9,245 nt of DNA from Verrucomicrobiia bacterium (GTDB lineage: Bacteria > Verrucomicrobiota > Verrucomicrobiia > CAIQCK01). The stretch covers positions 1 to 9,245 of the forward strand of contig JAOACV010000052.1 in assembly GCA_026417675.1 (NCBI GenBank), in the 5' to 3' direction. The translations under genes and the position numbers were made by a program. Position 1 is the stretch's first letter; every line of letters starts with the position of its first letter. Shown here piece by piece: positions 5,650-9,245 of this stretch. The notes under the pieces are model-generated. The model had not been told where the DNA came from. It searched no databases and saw only the letters and a list, made by a program, of their open reading frames with translations.

Positions 5650-7845
5650 TTATCCGGAGGCCCACCTCTGCAGTTCCGCAAACAGCGGACGCGAACCCAA
5701 TTCTTCCGCCCACTGCTTGCAGAGATGGGCTACGGCGGGCTTCAGCGCCGGCAGCGGGTCGGCTCCGGGAGTCATCGCGGCCGCTTCGGCGCGCAGCCAC
5801 GCGAGAAGTTCGCTCAGGTTGGCGTGGGTCGTCCCGGCGAGCGCGTCGCGCAGGCGTGCAACGGTCTTTCGGTCGAAGTCCTGTTTGCGGTCCAGATCAA
5901 TGATGTCGGGCAGCAGCAGCGCGGCCTCGCTTAACGACACGTCAATGCGCGCCAGTAACTCGTTGTAAATCTGCCGCGCAACAGTCTCGGCGCGGGTTTT
6001 CAGTTCCTTCAGCAGGGCCAAGCCTCGCGTCCCGCTGGGTTGGCCGCAGGGGAGCATCTGGCAATAGAACTTCAGTTTCGGCTCCGTTCCCGACGGCCGC
6101 ACGGTGATGATGAAGGCGTCGCTGAAAATCTGGATGACGTTACGCGGCAGCTTGTCGGTTTCGCTGACGAACGGGCCGAACGCTTTCTGGTCCCAATAGT
6201 CCGCGATCCTGCGCACGGGCTGGCCGGCGAGGATTGGGGGCGGCGACTCGCGCAACGACGCCATGATGCGGTCCTTCTTGACCACGCCTTCGGCACCCGA
6301 CAAGACAATGGAACGGTTCACCTCCGTGTAGCCGCCGAGTTCCTCAAGGATCTGGACGTAGTAGTCGAGCAACGTGCGGCCTTCGAGGCGCAGGCGCTGG
6401 TAGAGCGCGGCCAGATACATGCAGGCGGGCGTCGCGTCCTTGTCGCGGATGGTTGGGATGCAGATGACACCGTGGCTTTCCTCGGTGGCCAACACGAGCT
6501 GGCTGGGCGAGCAGGCGATGTGTTTGTAACGGCCGTCGCGCTCCAGCTGCTTGAGCACGTCGGCGACGTATTTGAAACCGACCAACAAATCGTCCGCGAG
6601 CCAGGAGTCGCCGGCCTTCTCGACGATCCTAGCGATGATCTTGGTGGTCACCAGCGTCTCGATCACCAACCCGCGCCGGCGCGGGCCTTGCGGGTCGAGC
6701 ATGAGAAAATAGCAAAGCACCGCGCTGATCTGGTTGCCCTCGAGGTGATGCCAGCGGCCGTCGGAGTGTTTGACCTCCACGCCGATGCGGTCCGCGTCGG
6801 GGTCGCTGGATAGGACGACGTCCACGTGGTGGGCGTCGGCAAACGCGCACGCCGGCAGGGTGGCCTGCGGCACCTCCGGGTTGGGCGCCTTGAACGGAAT
6901 CGGCGCGAACGAGCCGTCGGGGCCTTCGTTGGGCGGCGTGAGCAGCGGAAAGCCGAGTCGTTCGAGCACCGCGCCGGCGGTCGTCAGGCCGACGCCGCAC
7001 AACGGGGTATAGACGATCGGGATGTCGGGCCGGGCTTTCCACGTGTTGCCGTAAAACTTCACGTAGGCGTTCACATCCTCCTCGTGCAATGCCGCCGGAA
7101 TCGCGCGCACGAGGCCCGCTTGCAACGCCTCCTCGAACGGCATCGAACGAATCTGTGTCGCGTCGAGCATCGCATCGGCGAGCCGCTGGTCCTGCGGCGC
7201 GACCGGCTGGCTGCCGAACTCGTCATAGACCTTAATGCCATTGTCGTCGGGAGGATTGTGCGAGGCCGAGAGATTGACGCCGCCCTGGGTCTTCAGCCGG
7301 TCAATCAAAAACGACAACTCCGGCGTGCTCAGCACCGCGTCGGGCTTCTCCGGCGCCGCGAAATACGCAATGATGCCGTTGCCGGCGTAAATCTCGCACG
7401 CCAGCCGGCCCAGCGACCGCGACGAAACACCCAGCAGCGGATGCGTCGCGCCGAGGAACCGATACGTGCCGCTGAGGTCGTTGAAGACGCGCACGTCGTT
7501 GGCAACCACAACCGTGAGTTCCTTCGCCGTCGGAAATGCGCTGCGCAGATACTGGCAGTGGCCCTGCACGGTCATCGCGACGGTGGTTGGGTTGAGGCGG
7601 TTCGGGCCGTAGCCGACGCGCCGGCGGTGGCCGCCGGTGCCGAACGGCAGCACCTGCCAGAACGCGTCGAACAACAACGGCAGGTGTCGCTCGTCCTCGA
7701 AATGCCTCGCGATGATCTCCGGATAGGCGTGCGGCACGCCGCCCTGCATCCATTGCCGCACCCGCTCGCCCGCCGCGCGCCCCAGCTCGCCGTATTGCCT
7801 CTCCAGCAAACCACAAACATGATCCAGTGCCGCGGATTGGCTCAT
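5650..7845 (-). CDS. Phosphohexomutase (phosphoglucomutase/phosphomannomutase family), long form
   Basis: Predicted 731-residue cytoplasmic enzyme interconverting hexose 1- and 6-phosphates, probably glucose (PgcA-like), linking glycolysis with glycogen, cell-wall and exopolysaccharide precursors. All four active-site loops are present: SASHNPPDDNGIKVY with phospho-serine S195, the Mg-binding DPDADR (348-353), the sugar-binding ATEESHG (453-459), and the phosphate-binding RPSGTEPKLKFY (583-594). An N-terminal FGTGGHRRRVGYGPNRLN block (68-85) is typical of the PgcA-like branch. The protein is about 150 residues longer than the usual 570-600. Much of the excess is a C-terminal helical extension (about 605-731) without a motif I recognise. 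Start ATG 7845 was chosen over an in-frame TTG at 7866; neither has a strong ribosome-binding site. The gene is divergent from the aldo/keto reductase. Glucose versus mannose preference cannot be decided by reading. Confidence 0.92.
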   Translation of the reverse strand: MSQSAALDHVCGLLERQYGELGRAAGERVRQWMQGGVPHAYPEIIARHFEDERHLPLLFDAFWQVLPFGTGGHRRRVGYGPNRLNPTTVAMTVQGHCQYLRSAFPTAKELTVVVANDVRVFNDLSGTYRFLGATHPLLGVSSRSLGRLACEIYAGNGIIAYFAAPEKPDAVLSTPELSFLIDRLKTQGGVNLSASHNPPDDNGIKVYDEFGSQPVAPQDQRLADAMLDATQIRSMPFEEALQAGLVRAIPAALHEEDVNAYVKFYGNTWKARPDIPIVYTPLCGVGLTTAGAVLERLGFPLLTPPNEGPDGSFAPIPFKAPNPEVPQATLPACAFADAHHVDVVLSSDPDADRIGVEVKHSDGRWHHLEGNQISAVLCYFLMLDPQGPRRRGLVIETLVTTKIIARIVEKAGDSWLADDLLVGFKYVADVLKQLERDGRYKHIACSPSQLVLATEESHGVICIPTIRDKDATPACMYLAALYQRLRLEGRTLLDYYVQILEELGGYTEVNRSIVLSGAEGVVKKDRIMASLRESPPPILAGQPVRRIADYWDQKAFGPFVSETDKLPRNVIQIFSDAFIITVRPSGTEPKLKFYCQMLPCGQPSGTRGLALLKELKTRAETVARQIYNELLARIDVSLSEAALLLPDIIDLDRKQDFDRKTVARLRDALAGTTHANLSELLAWLRAEAAAMTPGADPLPALKPAVAHLCKQWAEELGSRPLFAELQRWASG

Positions 7846-7948
7846 AAGTGCCCGAACTACTAGCAAACAACGCCCGGCGGCTCAATCACGGATTGCTTGA
7901 ACGCCACCGCAAGTCCGTGTAATCGGTGTCGGCGTGGACCAACCGACC
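7846..7948. other. Divergent spacer between phosphohexomutase and aldo/keto reductase genes
   Basis: This 103-bp region must hold promoters for both flanking genes if each is transcribed on its own. A weak plus-strand promoter is listed separately. On the minus strand only a poor match (TTGAGC, 17 nt, TAGTAG) was found, so the phosphohexomutase promoter remains unidentified. Confidence 0.5.
7897..7923 (+). promoter_or_regulatory. Weak candidate promoter for the aldo/keto reductase gene
   Basis: TTGAAC (7897-7902) and TGTAAT (7918-7923) are separated by 15 nt, shorter than the optimal 17. TTGCTT at 7893-7898 with a 19-nt spacer is an alternative -35. The expected start near 7930 gives a leader of about 20 nt to the ATG at 7949. 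Confidence 0.35.
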
Positions 7949-9130
7949 ATGAAATATCGCCGCTTTGGCCGCACCGAACTGCGGATGCCCGTCCTCACCT
8001 GCGGCGGGATGCGCTACCAACACAAGTGGCAGGACGCGCCGTGGAGCGAGATCCCCGCCGACGGCCAGGCCAACCTCGAAGCCTGCGTCCATCGCGCCCT
8101 CGCCCTTGGCATCAACCACATCGAGACCGCGCGCGCTTACGGCACCAGCGAGATGCAGCTCGGCCGCGTCTTGCCCACGCTGCCGCGCGACAAGATCATC
8201 GTCCAGACCAAGGTCCAACCGACCGCCACGCCGGAGGAGTTTCTCGCCACGTTCGAGAAGTCGCTCAATTACCTGCGGCTCGATTACGTGGACCTGCTGG
8301 CCGTCCACGGCGTCAACAACCCCCAGCTTCTGGACTGGACGATCCGCAAGGGCGGCTGTCTGGACGCCGCGCGCAAGCTCCAGCGCGAGGGCCGGTGCCG
8401 GTTCGTCGGCTTCTCCGCCCACGGACCCACCGACGACATCGTCAAGGCCATTGAGACCGACGGGTTCGACTACGTCAACCTGCACTGGTATTTCGTCAAC
8501 GACCTGAACTGGCGCGCCGTGCTGGCCGCGGCGCAGCGCGACATGGGCGTGTTCAGCATCAGTCCCAACGACAAGGGCGGCAAACTCTACGCGCCGCCGC
8601 CGAAGCTGGTCGAGTTGTGCCGGCCGCTGACGCCGATGCAGTTCAATCTCCTCTACTGCCTCGCCCGCCCGCAGGTCCACACGCTGAGCATCGGCGTGGC
8701 CAAACCGGGCGACTTCGACGAGCACGTCGCCGCGCTTGTCCACTACGACCGCGCGGCAGAAGTCGTTGCGCCCATCGAACGACGCCTGCGCGCCGAGATG
8801 GCGCGCGTGCTCGGCGCCGACTGGTGCGAGCACTGGCACGAGGGCCTGCCGGAATGGACCCACACGCCCGGCAACGTCAACGTGTTGGAAATCTTGCGCC
8901 TGTGGACCTACGCGAAGTCGCTCGACCTCGTAGACTGGGGCAAGTTGCGCTACAACCTCCTCGGCAACGCCGACCACTGGTTCCCCGGCGAACACGTCGC
9001 CAAGCTCGGAGAGGTGGACATCCGCCCCGCCCTCGCCCGCAGCCCCTTTGCCGCTCGCATCCCCGCCATCCTGCAGGAGGCCCACGCGATGCTCTACGAC
9101 GCGCCGCAGAAACGGCTGAGCCAGAGTTGA
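7949..9130 (+). CDS. Aldo/keto reductase superfamily oxidoreductase
   Basis: Predicted 393-residue cytoplasmic, probably NADPH-dependent, TIM-barrel enzyme that reduces carbonyls. The start [20 protein letters not shown] is typical of a subgroup shared by cyanobacteria and other bacteria (recalled, not searched). Tetrad positions: E59 in [12 protein letters not shown] where most family members have Asp, Y64, K88 in VQTKVQ, and H120 in LLAVHGVN. The barrel continues with [12 protein letters not shown] and [12 protein letters not shown], then SISPNDKGG. From about 285 a C-terminal helical domain carries [12 protein letters not shown] and [14 protein letters not shown]. No CxxCxxC ferredoxin-like cluster, found in some related reductases, is visible. 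ATG 7949 was preferred to GTG 7934 because the family start follows it directly. The physiological substrate is unknown. Confidence 0.92.
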   Translation: MKYRRFGRTELRMPVLTCGGMRYQHKWQDAPWSEIPADGQANLEACVHRALALGINHIETARAYGTSEMQLGRVLPTLPRDKIIVQTKVQPTATPEEFLATFEKSLNYLRLDYVDLLAVHGVNNPQLLDWTIRKGGCLDAARKLQREGRCRFVGFSAHGPTDDIVKAIETDGFDYVNLHWYFVNDLNWRAVLAAAQRDMGVFSISPNDKGGKLYAPPPKLVELCRPLTPMQFNLLYCLARPQVHTLSIGVAKPGDFDEHVAALVHYDRAAEVVAPIERRLRAEMARVLGADWCEHWHEGLPEWTHTPGNVNVLEILRLWTYAKSLDLVDWGKLRYNLLGNADHWFPGEHVAKLGEVDIRPALARSPFAARIPAILQEAHAMLYDAPQKRLSQS

Positions 9131-9245
9131 GCGCAGGCGGCTCAACGTCGCGGAGACGCTCGAATCACGAACCGCAAAGCGACACGCAGGTGGCCGCCAT
9201 TGCGAAAAGCAAGCGCAAGAAGACCGCTTTCTGCGGCGTGAAAAC
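9131..9245 (+). other. Window end: spacer and possible start of a further gene
   Basis: No terminator is evident after the aldo/keto reductase stop. A GTG at 9190-9192 opens a frame that runs off the window and reads MAAIAKSKRKKTAFCGVK. The basic N-terminus is plausible for a real protein, but only 18 codons are visible, there is no Shine-Dalgarno sequence, and the same frame is open upstream back to the preceding gene. It is recorded as unproven. Confidence 0.2.
9161..9171 (-). repeat. Short intergenic repeat, copy 2 (inverted)
   Basis: CGAATCACGAA on the plus strand is the exact reverse complement of the word at 1479-1489. It lies 31 nt after the aldo/keto reductase stop. Two copies of an 11-mer in 9 kb, both in short intergenic spaces, is suggestive but could be chance. 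Confidence 0.3.

Noticed and set aside
6826..7863. 345-codon plus-strand frame inside the phosphohexomutase gene
   Set aside because: It is rich in Arg and lacks motifs, while the minus strand carries all four catalytic loops.
7886..9145. 419-codon minus-strand frame opposite the aldo/keto reductase
   Set aside because: It is a complementary-frame artefact. The plus-strand product is a clear family member over its full length.
1..9245. CRISPR array, mobile element, phage or defence system
   Set aside because: No regularly spaced repeats, transposase or integrase motifs, terminal inverted repeats or toxin-antitoxin pairs were seen. The genes are housekeeping or metabolic types with uniform composition.

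Overview
The window is GC-rich, gene-dense bacterial DNA carrying a mixed set of ordinary chromosomal genes. There is no phage, transposase, CRISPR, rRNA or tRNA signal. Four traits fit an environmental member of the Verrucomicrobiota, perhaps the Pedosphaera/Limisphaerales group: a secreted DTQ-type phosphoesterase after a carbohydrate-binding-like module, a STAS protein with a helical tail, a small lipoprotein with a 'CxPSLHPLYT' N-terminus, and a cyanobacterial-like aldo/keto reductase opening with MKYRRFGRT. This placement rests on remembered family resemblance, not on a search.

Layout. Positions 1-1441 (+) hold the C-terminal end of a protein with a beta-sandwich, carbohydrate-binding-like look. 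Its stop overlaps the start of an exported calcineurin-like metallophosphoesterase (ATGA), so the two are probably co-transcribed. Positions 1510-4055 (+) hold a STAS-domain protein, then grpE and dnaJ, the last two only 2 nt apart. Both STAS and grpE have a visible sigma70-type promoter with a 16-nt spacer. The grpE promoter lies so close to the ATG that its leader would be only a few nucleotides long. GrpE (nucleotide exchange factor) and DnaJ (J-domain co-chaperone) both serve DnaK, but dnaK is not between them or elsewhere in the window.

Positions 4078-4629 (-) hold a small hydrophobic membrane protein with a basic, low-complexity tail. It converges on dnaJ, and the two 3' ends form an imperfect inverted repeat that includes both stop codons. 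After a roughly 350-bp divergent spacer containing an AT-rich palindrome comes a small lipoprotein (4981-5547, +) with a perfect AGGAGG ribosome-binding site.

Positions 5650-7845 (-) hold a long phosphohexomutase (phosphoglucomutase/phosphomannomutase superfamily) with all four signature loops. It is divergent, across about 100 bp, from an aldo/keto reductase (7949-9130, +) with Glu where the tetrad Asp is expected. The last 115 bp contain no established gene, though a short open frame with a basic N-terminus runs off the end.

I do not see a convincing undescribed multi-gene system. The observations most worth checking are the near-leaderless grpE promoter, the STAS-grpE-dnaJ arrangement, the shared convergent gene ends at dnaJ, the substituted last metal motif of the phosphoesterase, and the palindrome in the divergent spacer.
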